Source: JACCTU01 sp963737405 | GTDB lineage: Bacteria; Actinomycetota; Thermoleophilia; Gaiellales; Gaiellaceae | Direction of reading: 5' to 3' | Length of the DNA: 64,000 nt | Assembly (NCBI GenBank): GCA_963737405.1 | Contig: CAVTSL010000006.1 | Coordinates: forward strand, 124,001-188,000 | Shown: piece by piece, positions 9,185 through 18,716 of the stretch | Position numbering within the stretch: the first letter of the stretch is position 1 | Layout: every line of letters begins with the position of its first letter | Translations under genes and position numbers: made by a program | Notes under the pieces: generated by a model | What the model was told of the DNA's origin: nothing | Seen by the model: the letters and a program-made list of their open reading frames with translations, nothing else | Database searches by the model: none

Positions 9185-9220
9185 CGCCGACCTCATACCC
9201 GTTGAGGCGCCAAATGTCTT

Positions 9221-11095
<1,875 letters not shown>

Positions 11096-11118
11096 GCGGT
11101 CACCGTACCCTTGCGCGC

Positions 11119-12156
11119 ATGGCGTTCCGGCCGCTCGAGGGCACCCGCGTCGTCGACCTCACGTCGTCGCTCGCGGGACCGGCGTGCACGCAGCTGCTGG
11201 CGGCGCTCGGCGCCGACGTCGTCAAGGTGGAGCGGCCGGGCGGCGACGAGGCACGCGAGTGGGGTCCCTCGATGTTCTTCGCGGCAAACGCCGGCAAGCG
11301 CTCGATCGTGCTCGACCTGAAGCAGCCCGAAGAACGGGACGCGCTGCTCCGGCTCGCGAAGGACGCGGACGTCTTCGTCGAGAGCCTCCGACCCGGCGCG
11401 GCGGAGCGCCTCGGGGTCGGCCCCGCCGACGTCGCGAGCCGCGTCTACTGCCGCATCGGCGCGTACGGCCCCGGCCCGCTCGGCGACCTCCCGGGCTACG
11501 ACCCGCTGATGCAGGCGTTCGCCGGGATCCTGAGCGTGACCGGCGAGCCCGACGGCCCGACCGTGCGCGTCGGCGTCTCGCTCGTCGACTACGCGACCGC
11601 GTGGTGGGCCGCGCTCGGGGTCCTCGCCGCGCTCGGGACGGGCGAGCGTCACGTCGTCGAGGTCTCGCTCTTCGAGACGGCGCTCGCGCTCGCGGGCTAC
11701 CACGTCGCCGACGCGCTCGCCGGAGACGAGCCACGCAAGCACGGCTCCGCGTTCCCGCACATCGCGCCGTACCAGGTGTTCCGCACGGCCGACGGCGAGG
11801 TGATGCTCGCCGTCGGGAACGACCGCCTCTACGGCGAGCTCGCGCGCCGCCTCGAGCTTCCGGACGACGAGCGGTTCGCGACGAACGCCTCGCGCGCGGC
11901 GAACCGCGAGGCGCTCGCGGAGCTCGTCCAGCAGCGCCTCTCGCGGGAACCGACAGCCGTCTGGCTCGAGCGGCTCGACGGCATCCCGATCGCGCCGGTG
12001 CAGTCGATCCGCGAGGCGGCGGAGCATCCGCAGACGGCTGCGCTCGGGATGCTCCAGTCGTTCGCTGGTCGCATGCGCCTCGCAGAGCCGCTGCGTGTCG
12101 ACGGCGAGCGCGTCCGGGTCGACACGCCGCCGCCCGCGCTCGGCGAGCACGGTTAG
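11119..12156 (+). CDS. Class III CoA transferase (CaiB/BaiF family)
   Basis: The protein has 345 residues. The N-terminus has the family pattern LEGTRVVDLTSSLAGP followed by LLAALGADVVKVERPGGD. The catalytic aspartate of the family is in SLVDYATA (about residue 156). These enzymes move CoA between carboxylic acids; alpha-methylacyl-CoA racemase is a relative and remains possible. The neighbouring HMG-CoA lyase-like gene converges on it and shares the stop tetranucleotide TTAG, so a common acyl-CoA pathway such as leucine or itaconate-type breakdown is plausible but inferred. Confidence 0.82.
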   Translation: MAFRPLEGTRVVDLTSSLAGPACTQLLAALGADVVKVERPGGDEAREWGPSMFFAANAGKRSIVLDLKQPEERDALLRLAKDADVFVESLRPGAAERLGVGPADVASRVYCRIGAYGPGPLGDLPGYDPLMQAFAGILSVTGEPDGPTVRVGVSLVDYATAWWAALGVLAALGTGERHVVEVSLFETALALAGYHVADALAGDEPRKHGSAFPHIAPYQVFRTADGEVMLAVGNDRLYGELARRLELPDDERFATNASRAANREALAELVQQRLSREPTAVWLERLDGIPIAPVQSIREAAEHPQTAALGMLQSFAGRMRLAEPLRVDGERVRVDTPPPALGEHG

Positions 12157-13001
12157 GTGCGGTAGACCTGGCCGGGCAGCTGCCGGCCGAGCAGCTCCTC
12201 GAGCCACTGCGAGATCGCGACGAGCGCGTCGAGGTCGATGCCGGTCGAGATCCCGTCTCCCTCCAGCAGGTAGACGAGGTCCTCCGTCGCGATGTTGCCG
12301 GTCGCGCGCGGCGCGAACGGGCAGCCGCCGAGCCCGCCGATCGACGCGTCGAGGACCGTCGCCCCGGCGTCGAGCGCGGCCACCGCGTTCGCGTAGCCGG
12401 TGTTCCGCGTGTTGTGGAAGTGCCCGCCGACGGTTCCGCCGAGCGCGACGACGCGCTCGACGAGGCCGCGAACCTGCTTCGGCGTCCCCACGCCGATCGT
12501 GTCCGCGAGCACCACCTCGTCGGCGCGGGCGAACCGCTCCGCGAGCGCCACGACGGCACCCGGGTCGACGCGGCCCTCGAACGGGCAGCCGAACGCCACG
12601 CTGATCGTCACCGTGGCCGGCCGATCCGCGGCGTCGAGGATCCGGTCGACCCCGGCGGCGGCCTCCTCGACCGTCGCGTTCGCGTTCCGCTGCGAGAACG
12701 AGTCCGTCGCCGCGAGCGTGACGTTCACCCGGTCGAGCCGGGTCGGGCGCAGCCGCTCGTAGCCCTGCTCGTTCAGCACGAGCCCGGCGAACGCCGTGCC
12801 GTCCCGCGGCTCGATCCCGCCGACGACCTCCTCGGCCCCGGCCATCTGCGGCACGCGGTCGTCGCGGACGAAGCTCACGGCCTCGACCCGCGGGAGCCCC
12901 GCGGCGGCGAGCCTGTTCACGAGCTCGGCCCGCACACCCGGCGCGAGCACGTCCGGCTCGTTCTGGAGCCCGTCCCGCGGGCCGACGTCGCAGAGGATCA
13001 C
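12153..13001 (-). CDS. Hydroxymethylglutaryl-CoA lyase-like enzyme
   Basis: This HMGL-like TIM barrel has 282 residues. GPRDGLQNE at residues 7-15 provides the metal-binding aspartate and catalytic arginine. HFHNTRNTG (about 190-198) carries the two metal-ligand histidines, and GGLGGCPFAPRATGN has the catalytic cysteine loop. This pattern is that of lyases cleaving HMG-CoA to acetyl-CoA and acetoacetate, the last step of leucine degradation. Related lyases act on other 3-hydroxyacyl-CoAs. No earlier in-frame ATG or GTG exists, so GTG at 13001 is used. Confidence 0.85.
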   Translation of the reverse strand: MILCDVGPRDGLQNEPDVLAPGVRAELVNRLAAAGLPRVEAVSFVRDDRVPQMAGAEEVVGGIEPRDGTAFAGLVLNEQGYERLRPTRLDRVNVTLAATDSFSQRNANATVEEAAAGVDRILDAADRPATVTISVAFGCPFEGRVDPGAVVALAERFARADEVVLADTIGVGTPKQVRGLVERVVALGGTVGGHFHNTRNTGYANAVAALDAGATVLDASIGGLGGCPFAPRATGNIATEDLVYLLEGDGISTGIDLDALVAISQWLEELLGRQLPGQVYRT

Positions 13002-13081
13002 GGTGTCGAGAACGGGCGCCCCGTACGTCTTCAGTGCATGACATGTGAAGCGAACGTACCCGGCCCGGTAGGGTCTCGGCC

Positions 13082-14146
13082 GTGGCAGTGAAGGTCTTGG
13101 TCGGGACGAAGAAGGGCCTCTTCGTGCTCTCGGGCGACGCCGGGCGGCGGAAGTGGGACGTCGAGGGCCCGCTCCTGACGGGCTTCTCCGTCTACCACGC
13201 GATCCGCGACCCGCGCGACGGCGCGCTCTACGCGGCGTCGAACTTCTTCGGCGGCGGCACGGTGCACCGCTCGACCGACGACGGCGCGACCTGGGAGCGC
13301 GCCGAGGAGCTCGGGCTGCCCGAGGACGGCGAGCTGAAGCTCAACGCGACCTGGCACGTCGAGCCCGGGACGAACGGCGAGCTCTGGCTCGGCGGCGACC
13401 CCGGTGTGCTCTTCCGCTCCGACGACAAGGGCGTCACCTGGCAGCCGAACGAGGCGCTGCTGACGCACGAGACGCGCGACAAATGGAATCCCGGCGCGGG
13501 CGGCATGTGCCTGCACTCGATCAACGTCGACGCGGACGACCCGAACAAGCTCGTCATCGGCATCTCCGCGGCGGGCGTGTTCCGCACCGACGACGGCGGA
13601 GCGACGTGGCAGCCCGTGAACAAGGGCACGGCGGCCGACTTCCTGCCCGACGACGGCCCCGAGGTCGGCCAGTGCGTGCACAAGGTGCTCGTCCACCCGG
13701 CGAACCCCGACCGGATCTGGCAGCAGAACCACTGCGGCGTCTACCGCTCCGACGACCGCGGACTGAGCTGGGAGCGCCTCGACGGGAACGGCCTGCCGAG
13801 CGACTTCGGGTTCGCGCTCATGCTCGACCCGCGCGACCCGGACGCCGCGTTCACGATCCCCGAGGAGAGCGCGATGAACCGCGTCGCCTCGGGCGGCCGG
13901 CTCGGCGTCTGGCGCACGCGCGACGGCGGGGCGTCCTGGGAGGTGCTCACCGAGGGACTGCCGCAGCAGGCCTGGGTCGGCGTGCTGCGCGAGGCGTCCG
14001 CCTGGGACGGGCTCGAGCCGAACGGCCTCTACTTCGGCACGCAGAGCGGCTCGGTGCTCGCCTCGCCCGACGGCGGCGAGACCTGGCACGAGGCCGCGCG
14101 CTGGCTGCCGCCGGTCCTCTCGGTCGAGACCGCGGAGTGGCAGTAG
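13082..14146 (+). CDS. Asp-box (BNR) beta-propeller protein
   Basis: The protein has 354 residues and at least six Asp-box repeats of the form S/TxDxGxxW (for example STDDGATW, SDDKGVTW, TDDGGATW, SDDRGLSW, TRDGGASW and SPDGGETW). These are spaced 40-60 residues apart and predict a sialidase or sortilin-like propeller. There is no signal peptide and no clear sialidase arginine triad, so a glycosidase activity is not supported; a binding or scaffolding role inside the cell fits better. The GTG start follows a weak ribosome site. The stop overlaps the start of a MoaD-like gene by ten bases, which suggests a functional pair. Confidence 0.8.
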   Translation: MAVKVLVGTKKGLFVLSGDAGRRKWDVEGPLLTGFSVYHAIRDPRDGALYAASNFFGGGTVHRSTDDGATWERAEELGLPEDGELKLNATWHVEPGTNGELWLGGDPGVLFRSDDKGVTWQPNEALLTHETRDKWNPGAGGMCLHSINVDADDPNKLVIGISAAGVFRTDDGGATWQPVNKGTAADFLPDDGPEVGQCVHKVLVHPANPDRIWQQNHCGVYRSDDRGLSWERLDGNGLPSDFGFALMLDPRDPDAAFTIPEESAMNRVASGGRLGVWRTRDGGASWEVLTEGLPQQAWVGVLREASAWDGLEPNGLYFGTQSGSVLASPDGGETWHEAARWLPPVLSVETAEWQ

Positions 14147-14394
14147 TCCGGCTGCCGGCGCTGCTCGCGCAGGAGGCGGGCGGGCAGCGGGAGTTCGAGG
14201 TCGACGCGCCGACGCTCGGCGACGCGCTGCGCGCACTCCCGGTGCGCGACCTCTGCCTCGACGAGCACGGCGAGCTCCGCCGGCTCGTCAACGTCTTCGT
14301 CGACGGCGAGGACGTCCGCGGCGCCGACGACCTGGACACGCCCCTGCGGGCGGAGTCCAAGGTGCTCGTGGTGACGGCGATCGCCGGCGGCTAG
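14137..14394 (+). CDS. MoaD/ThiS-like ubiquitin-fold protein
   Basis: The protein has 85 residues with a beta-grasp fold and ends in the diglycine tail AIAGG, which is adenylated and thiocarboxylated in MoaD and ThiS. The pattern APTLGDALRAL...LVNVFVDGEDV matches the MoaD family. No MoeB, ThiF or molybdopterin genes are nearby. The GTG start lies inside the end of the propeller gene, so the two are translationally coupled. Its role could be sulfur carriage or protein conjugation (as with archaeal SAMPs); the sequence does not decide. Confidence 0.78.
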   Translation: MAVVRLPALLAQEAGGQREFEVDAPTLGDALRALPVRDLCLDEHGELRRLVNVFVDGEDVRGADDLDTPLRAESKVLVVTAIAGG

Positions 14395-14487
14395 GTGGGC
14401 GGGGCCGCCGGGAGCGTTCGTCAGGATACGGGCGTGACTGAGCGCGCCGCCAAGCGCGGCCGGCGGCACGCGCCGTTTCGCCACTCC

Positions 14488-15510
14488 TTAGCCGAGGCTG
14501 CGCGGGACCTGGATCTCGCCCGCCGCGATCTTCTGCTTGACCTGATCGAGGTCGGCGAGGTCGGCCTGCGGGACCTTCTTCGAGATCGTGCCGAGCGCCA
14601 CGCCGTCCTGCGCGAGGCCGAACACGAGGTTCCGGCCGCCCTGCCACGTCCCGTCCTGCACGCTCTTGATCGTCCGGAAGACGCCCTCGTCGACCCGCTT
14701 CTGCGCGCTCGTCAGGACGTGCGGGCCGAGGAACGACTGGTCGGCGTCGACGCCGATCCCCCAGACCTTCCGCTCGCGCGCCGCGTCGAGCGCGCCGAGC
14801 CCGCAGCCGCCCGCGACCTGGAAGACGACCTTCGCGCCGGCCTGGATCTGGTTGAGCGCGAGCTCCTTGCACTTCGCCTGGTCGTCCCAGTCGGACGAGT
14901 ACCCGTTGAGCGTCTTCACGCCGGGCATCGCGGCCTTCGCTCCCGCCTGGTACCCCGCGATGAACCGGTCGACCGGCGGCTCCTTGAACCCGCCGACGGA
15001 GCCGATCACGTCGCCGTGCGCCCGCTTCGCCTCGAGGCCGGCGAGGTAGCCGGCGAGGTAGCCGACCTGCTCCTCGCGGAAGAGCATTCCGTCGACGTTC
15101 GCCGGCTTGCCCTTCAGCGACTTCTGGTCGACGTCGATGATCACGAACTTCGTCTTCGGGAACTGCTTCGCCGCGGTCGCGATCGCGTCGCCCTGCGCGA
15201 AGCCGACGCCGATGATCATGTCGTAGCCCTGGCGCGCGAGCGTCGCCATGTTCGGGACGTAGTCGGAGGCCGACTTCGACTCGAGGACCCGGCCGTCGAC
15301 GCCGAGCTCCTTCTGCGCGCGCTTCAGCCCCTCGTAGGCGAGCTGGTTGAAGCCCCGGTCGTTCAGCTGGCCGAGGTCGGTGATCAGGCCGACCTTGAGC
15401 GCCTTCCCGGCGGTGGTCGTCGTGCCGCCCGCGCTGCCGTTGTCGTCGCCGCCGCACGCGGCGAGCGAGAGGACGAGCGAGGCGAGAAGGGCTGTGAGAA
15501 GGCGGGTCAC
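14488..15510 (-). CDS. BMP/Med family lipoprotein, nucleoside-type substrate binding
   Basis: The protein has 340 residues. A lipoprotein signal ends in LAAC (Cys19), followed by a Gly/Asp/Ser-rich linker and the BMP domain (GLITDLGQLNDRGFNQLAYEGL). Characterised members such as PnrA bind purine nucleosides for ABC import. No permease or ATPase gene is adjacent, so partners must be elsewhere. The gene starts at GTG 15510, only four bases from a near-perfect palindrome shared with the divergent NrtR-like regulator gene, and may be leaderless. Binding of a riboside linked to NAD metabolism is an inference from this arrangement. Confidence 0.82.
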   Translation of the reverse strand: MTRLLTALLASLVLSLAACGGDDNGSAGGTTTTAGKALKVGLITDLGQLNDRGFNQLAYEGLKRAQKELGVDGRVLESKSASDYVPNMATLARQGYDMIIGVGFAQGDAIATAAKQFPKTKFVIIDVDQKSLKGKPANVDGMLFREEQVGYLAGYLAGLEAKRAHGDVIGSVGGFKEPPVDRFIAGYQAGAKAAMPGVKTLNGYSSDWDDQAKCKELALNQIQAGAKVVFQVAGGCGLGALDAARERKVWGIGVDADQSFLGPHVLTSAQKRVDEGVFRTIKSVQDGTWQGGRNLVFGLAQDGVALGTISKKVPQADLADLDQVKQKIAAGEIQVPRSLG

Positions 15511-15514
15511 GGAG

Positions 15515-15537
15515 GTTTTCGACTGATAGTCTAAAAC
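15515..15537. promoter_or_regulatory. Near-perfect palindrome, candidate NrtR operator
   Basis: Arms GTTTTcGACT (15515-15524) and AGTCtAAAAC (15528-15537) flank GAT and match at nine of ten positions. The site fills most of the 29 bp between the start codons of the divergent BMP lipoprotein and NrtR-like genes. Known NrtR sites are palindromes containing a GACT/AGTC-type core with A/T flanks, so this fits autoregulation plus control of the transporter gene. Confidence 0.7.
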
Positions 15538-15539
15538 TG

Positions 15540-16217
15540 GTGTCCGAGTCTACCACGCACGTCGCGCTCGGGGTCGTGCTCCGGGTCCGCGAGGGTCGGC
15601 TCGAGGCGCTCCTCTGGGAACGCGCGAAGGAGCCGGAGCTCGGGGCGTGGGCCCTTCCCGGCGGCTATCTCGCTCCCGACGAGACGCTCGAGGACTCGAT
15701 CCGGCGCCACCTGGCGGCGAAGGTCGACGTCCGTGAGCTCGCGCACGTCGAGCAGCTCGAGACGCGGAGCGACCCGGACCGCTACCCGCGCGGGCGCCAG
15801 CTCGCGACGGCGTACCTCGGTCTCCTCCCCGGTCCGCGCGACCCGGCCGTGCCCGGCGACACACGGTGGCACCCGGTGGACGACCTTCCGCGCATGGCCT
15901 TCGACCACGGCGAGATCACGCACGCGGCGCGCGAGCGGCTGCGCGCGAAGCTCTCGTACACGAACATCGGGTTCGCGCTCGCGCCCGACGTCTTCACGAT
16001 CGCCGAGCTGCGCGAGGTCTACGCGGCCGCGCTGGGATACGACGTGTCCGCGACGAACCTCCAGCGCGTCCTGCTGCGCCGCGGGCTGCTCGTGCCGACC
16101 GGCGAACGCCGCGAGTCCGGGCCGAGCGGAGGACGACCGCCCGCGCTCTTCCGGTTCCGCGCGCCCGCCCTCGAGGTGACGGACCCGTTCGCCGTGCTGC
16201 GGCCCCCGGCTGCCTAG
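15540..16217 (+). CDS. nrtR: NrtR-like regulator: degenerate Nudix domain plus winged helix
   Basis: The protein has 225 residues. Residues about 5-140 form a Nudix domain (ALPGGYLAPDETLEDS), but the Nudix box continues RRHLAAKVDV instead of REUxEExGU. The catalytic glutamates are therefore lost, as in the NrtR transcription factors that sense ADP-ribose or related NAD metabolites. The C-terminal part (about 150-225) is the NrtR winged helix, with a segment TNLQRVLLRRG. The GTG start sits two bases from the palindrome at 15515-15537, implying autoregulation. The stop shares CTAG with the convergent PASTA gene. Whether it controls NAD synthesis genes elsewhere cannot be seen here. Confidence 0.82.
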   Translation: MSESTTHVALGVVLRVREGRLEALLWERAKEPELGAWALPGGYLAPDETLEDSIRRHLAAKVDVRELAHVEQLETRSDPDRYPRGRQLATAYLGLLPGPRDPAVPGDTRWHPVDDLPRMAFDHGEITHAARERLRAKLSYTNIGFALAPDVFTIAELREVYAAALGYDVSATNLQRVLLRRGLLVPTGERRESGPSGGRPPALFRFRAPALEVTDPFAVLRPPAA

Positions 16218-17425
16218 CCGACGAAGAGGGTGATGACTGCGCCGCGGAACGCGGTGACGCCGAACTCGGGCTGCTGGTCCTCGACGGTGGTCCCGTCGCC
16301 GGTGCGAATCACGTCGACGCGGAAGCCGGCGTCCTCGAGCGTCTGGCGCGCCTCGTCCTCGCCGACGCCCGTCACATCGGGGACGTCGAGCGGTTCCGCG
16401 TTCGTGCCGGACGAGACCACGAGCTGGACGGGCGCGTCGCGGTTCGCCTGCCCGGTGCGCGGGCGCTGCTCGATCACGCGGCCGCGCGGCTGGTCCGACG
16501 TCCGGTAGGAGACGACGCCACGGAGGCCGACGCCGTGGAGCCGCCTGAGGGCGGGCGTCTGCGCGAGACCGACGACGCTCGGGACGGTCACGCGCCCCGT
16601 CGCGGGCGCGGTCGTCGTCGGACGCTCGGTCGTCTGCCCGCTCTCCTCGCCCGTGGAGAGGTTGATCCGGACGCGGGAGTCCGGCGGCGCCTGCTCGCCG
16701 CCCGGCGGCTGCTGCGCGACGACGACGCCCTGCGGCTCCGGCGACGGCACGTCGAAGATGCTCGGCTCGAAGCCCGAGGCGCGGAGCTTCGAGACGGCCT
16801 CGCCTTCCTGCAGGCCGACGACGTCGGGCACCGCCTTCAGGTTGCGGCCCTTGGAGACGGTCAGCACGACGGTCGAGCCCTTCGGCGCGCGCTCGCCGCC
16901 CCGCGGCTCCTGCTCGACGACGACGCCTTTCGGCGCGCCGGCGAAGACGCGCCGGACCTCCGTCTTGAACTCTGCGGCTTTCAGCTTCGCCACCGCCTCC
17001 TGCTCGCGGAGGTCGCGAACCGAGGGAACAGGCACCTCCACGAGGCCGCTCGAGACGAAGAGCTTGACGGTCTGGCCTTCGTCGAGCTGGACGCCCGCGC
17101 CCGGCGCCTGCGCGAAGACGACTCCCGCCGGCCGTTCACTGCGGCGGCGGATCGCCTGAGCCTCGAGGTTCGACTCGGCGACCCGGATGCGTGCTGCGGA
17201 CTCCGTCAGCCCGACGACGCGCGGCATCGTCGTCTTCTCCGGTCCGCGCGTGAGCAGGAAGTACGCGAGCAGGCCGCCGAGCACGAGCAGGAGGAGCGCG
17301 AGCAGCCAGGGCCAGATCCGAGGAGGCCGGCGCACGGGCGCCTCCTCGACGATCTCCTCGCGGCGTCGAGTGCCGTCGTCGATGACGACGGTCTCTTCCT
17401 CTCCCGGGTCGCGGGGCGTGCTCAC
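16214..17425 (-). CDS. Membrane protein with five PASTA domains, no kinase domain
   Basis: The protein has 403 residues. A short cytoplasmic segment with acidic and RRRE stretches is followed by one membrane helix (about 38-58) and five extracellular PASTA repeats (from about 63, 130, 195, 275 and 340 to the end), each opening with VPxVxGL-like motifs. PASTA domains bind muropeptides or lipid II in PknB-type kinases and in some penicillin-binding proteins. Here the kinase is absent, so this may be a sensor or cell-wall anchor acting with another partner. The GTG at 17425 is chosen over upstream in-frame codons because it yields a normal cytoplasmic tail. Confidence 0.82.
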   Translation of the reverse strand: MSTPRDPGEEETVVIDDGTRRREEIVEEAPVRRPPRIWPWLLALLLLVLGGLLAYFLLTRGPEKTTMPRVVGLTESAARIRVAESNLEAQAIRRRSERPAGVVFAQAPGAGVQLDEGQTVKLFVSSGLVEVPVPSVRDLREQEAVAKLKAAEFKTEVRRVFAGAPKGVVVEQEPRGGERAPKGSTVVLTVSKGRNLKAVPDVVGLQEGEAVSKLRASGFEPSIFDVPSPEPQGVVVAQQPPGGEQAPPDSRVRINLSTGEESGQTTERPTTTAPATGRVTVPSVVGLAQTPALRRLHGVGLRGVVSYRTSDQPRGRVIEQRPRTGQANRDAPVQLVVSSGTNAEPLDVPDVTGVGEDEARQTLEDAGFRVDVIRTGDGTTVEDQQPEFGVTAFRGAVITLFVG

Positions 17426-17462
17426 GAGGGGGTGCTTCGCCCGCCGGAGCGCACGGCAAACG

Positions 17463-17492
17463 TTGACGGGCGGGGCGACACGCACGTACCCT
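17463..17492 (+). promoter_or_regulatory. Promoter upstream of the 22-codon small ORF and rsgA
   Basis: TTGACG (17463-17468), an 18-bp spacer and TACCCT (17487-17492) give a sigma70-like promoter pointing at the small ORF at 17525 and at rsgA. A start near 17499 would leave a leader carrying GAGGAGG at 17512-17518. Confidence 0.5.
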
Positions 17493-17524
17493 GTGCTCGA
17501 CCAGTCGTCGAGAGGAGGCCGGCA

Positions 17525-17593
17525 ATGCCGAATGCGCGCAGCTGCATCACCTCCACCCGCGGAGCCGCGGGTCTCGACGTCTGCACCGACTGA
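17525..17593 (+). CDS. Small ORF of 22 codons upstream of rsgA
   Basis: An ATG lies six bases after a strong GAGGAGG (17512-17518). The 22-residue product starts MPNARSC and ends DVCTD, with two cysteines. A hairpin with 7-bp arms (CCCGCGG/CCGCGGG, near 17556-17571) lies inside the reading frame. The stop is 46 bp before the TTG start of rsgA. The well-formed promoter and ribosome site argue that it is translated. It could be a leader peptide controlling rsgA or an independent small protein. I do not recognise a family. Confidence 0.45.
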   Translation: MPNARSCITSTRGAAGLDVCTD

Positions 17594-17639
17594 CCGTTCG
17601 AGCGCCCGCGGCGTCACTCACACGCCGAAGGAGACACGC

Positions 17640-18707
17640 TTGAACGGCAAGACTCTCGCCGCGCTCGGGTGGACCGACGAGCTCGAGGCGGCGTTCACAA
17701 CCTATGCAGAGCAGGGCTTCGAGCCGGCTCGCGTCGTCGCGGAGCATCGCGGCGGCTTCGCCGTGCGCTCGGAGCACGGCGACCGGCTCGCGCACGCGCG
17801 CGGAAAGCTCCGGCTCGACGAGCTCTTCGGCGGCATGCCGACCGTCGGCGACTGGGTCGCCGTGGTCGACGCCGGCGAACGGTTCGCGATCGAGGCGGTG
17901 CTCCCGCGTCGCACGAAGGTGTCGCGCAAGACGCCGTGGCTGAAGGCCGAGGAGCACGTGCTCGTCGCGAACGTCGACACGGTGTTCCTCGTCAACGGCC
18001 TCGACGCCGACTTCAACGTCCGGCGGCTCGAGCGGTACCTCGCGACCGCGTGGGAGAGCGGCGCGCAGCCGGTCGTCGTACTGACGAAGCTCGACGTGAA
18101 CGACGATCCGCGTCCCGTCTGGGAGGCGGAGGCGGTCGCGATGGGCGTGCCCGTGCACGCGATCAGCAATCTGACGGGCGAAGGTGTCGACGCGCTCGAC
18201 GTCTACCTGCAGCCGGGATCGACGATCGTCCTGCTCGGTTCGTCGGGCGTCGGGAAGTCGACGCTCGTGAACCGGCTGGCCGGACGCGAGCTGATGTCGA
18301 CCGGTGACCTCCGAAACGACGGGCGAGGACGTCACACGACCCGCGCCCGGCAGCTGCACGTGCTGCGGAACGGCGCGCTCCTGATCGACACGCCGGGCCT
18401 CCGCGAGCTGCAGATCTGGGAGGGCGACCTCGACAAGGCGTTCGCCGAGATCGCGGAGCTCGCGACGCAGTGCCGGTTCACGGACTGCGCTCACGGGACC
18501 GAGCCGGGCTGCGCGATCCAGGAGGCGCTTCGGAGCGGAGCGCTCTCGCACGAGCGGTGGGAGAGCTACAACAAGCTCCAGCGCGAGCTCGCGCGGGTGA
18601 CCGGCCGGCGGAATCGGCGGGAGCACGCGGAGCTGAAGCGGCGCTGGCGCGACCGGGCGCGCGAGACCCGGTACCAGCGGCGCTACGGGAAGCTCAAGGA
18701 GCGGTAA
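17640..18707 (+). CDS. rsgA: Ribosome small-subunit-dependent GTPase A
   Basis: The protein has 355 residues. An N-terminal OB fold is followed by a circularly permuted GTPase domain whose motifs run G4 (LTKLDVND), G1 (GSSGVGKST) and G3 (DTPGL). The C-terminal zinc finger has Cys-Cys-His-Cys spacing in CRFTDCAHGTEPGC. RsgA checks late 30S maturation in the cytoplasm. The TTG start at 17640 is supported by GAAGGAGA at 17627-17634 and places the OB fold at the usual distance. The gene converges on the SDR gene, with nine bases between them. Confidence 0.92.
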   Translation: MNGKTLAALGWTDELEAAFTTYAEQGFEPARVVAEHRGGFAVRSEHGDRLAHARGKLRLDELFGGMPTVGDWVAVVDAGERFAIEAVLPRRTKVSRKTPWLKAEEHVLVANVDTVFLVNGLDADFNVRRLERYLATAWESGAQPVVVLTKLDVNDDPRPVWEAEAVAMGVPVHAISNLTGEGVDALDVYLQPGSTIVLLGSSGVGKSTLVNRLAGRELMSTGDLRNDGRGRHTTRARQLHVLRNGALLIDTPGLRELQIWEGDLDKAFAEIAELATQCRFTDCAHGTEPGCAIQEALRSGALSHERWESYNKLQRELARVTGRRNRREHAELKRRWRDRARETRYQRRYGKLKER

Positions 18708-18716
18708 GGCAGGACG

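Noticed and set aside
6776..9196. One continuous 806-codon reading frame joining the sulfatase to LivG
   Set aside because: The sulfatase C-terminus and stop (7518) lie in another frame; a one-base indel near 7725 creates the false fusion, and LivG has its own GTG at 7492.
14433..14487. Short GTG frame between the MoaD-like and BMP genes
   Set aside because: No ribosome site, no conserved pattern, and it runs into the convergent gene.
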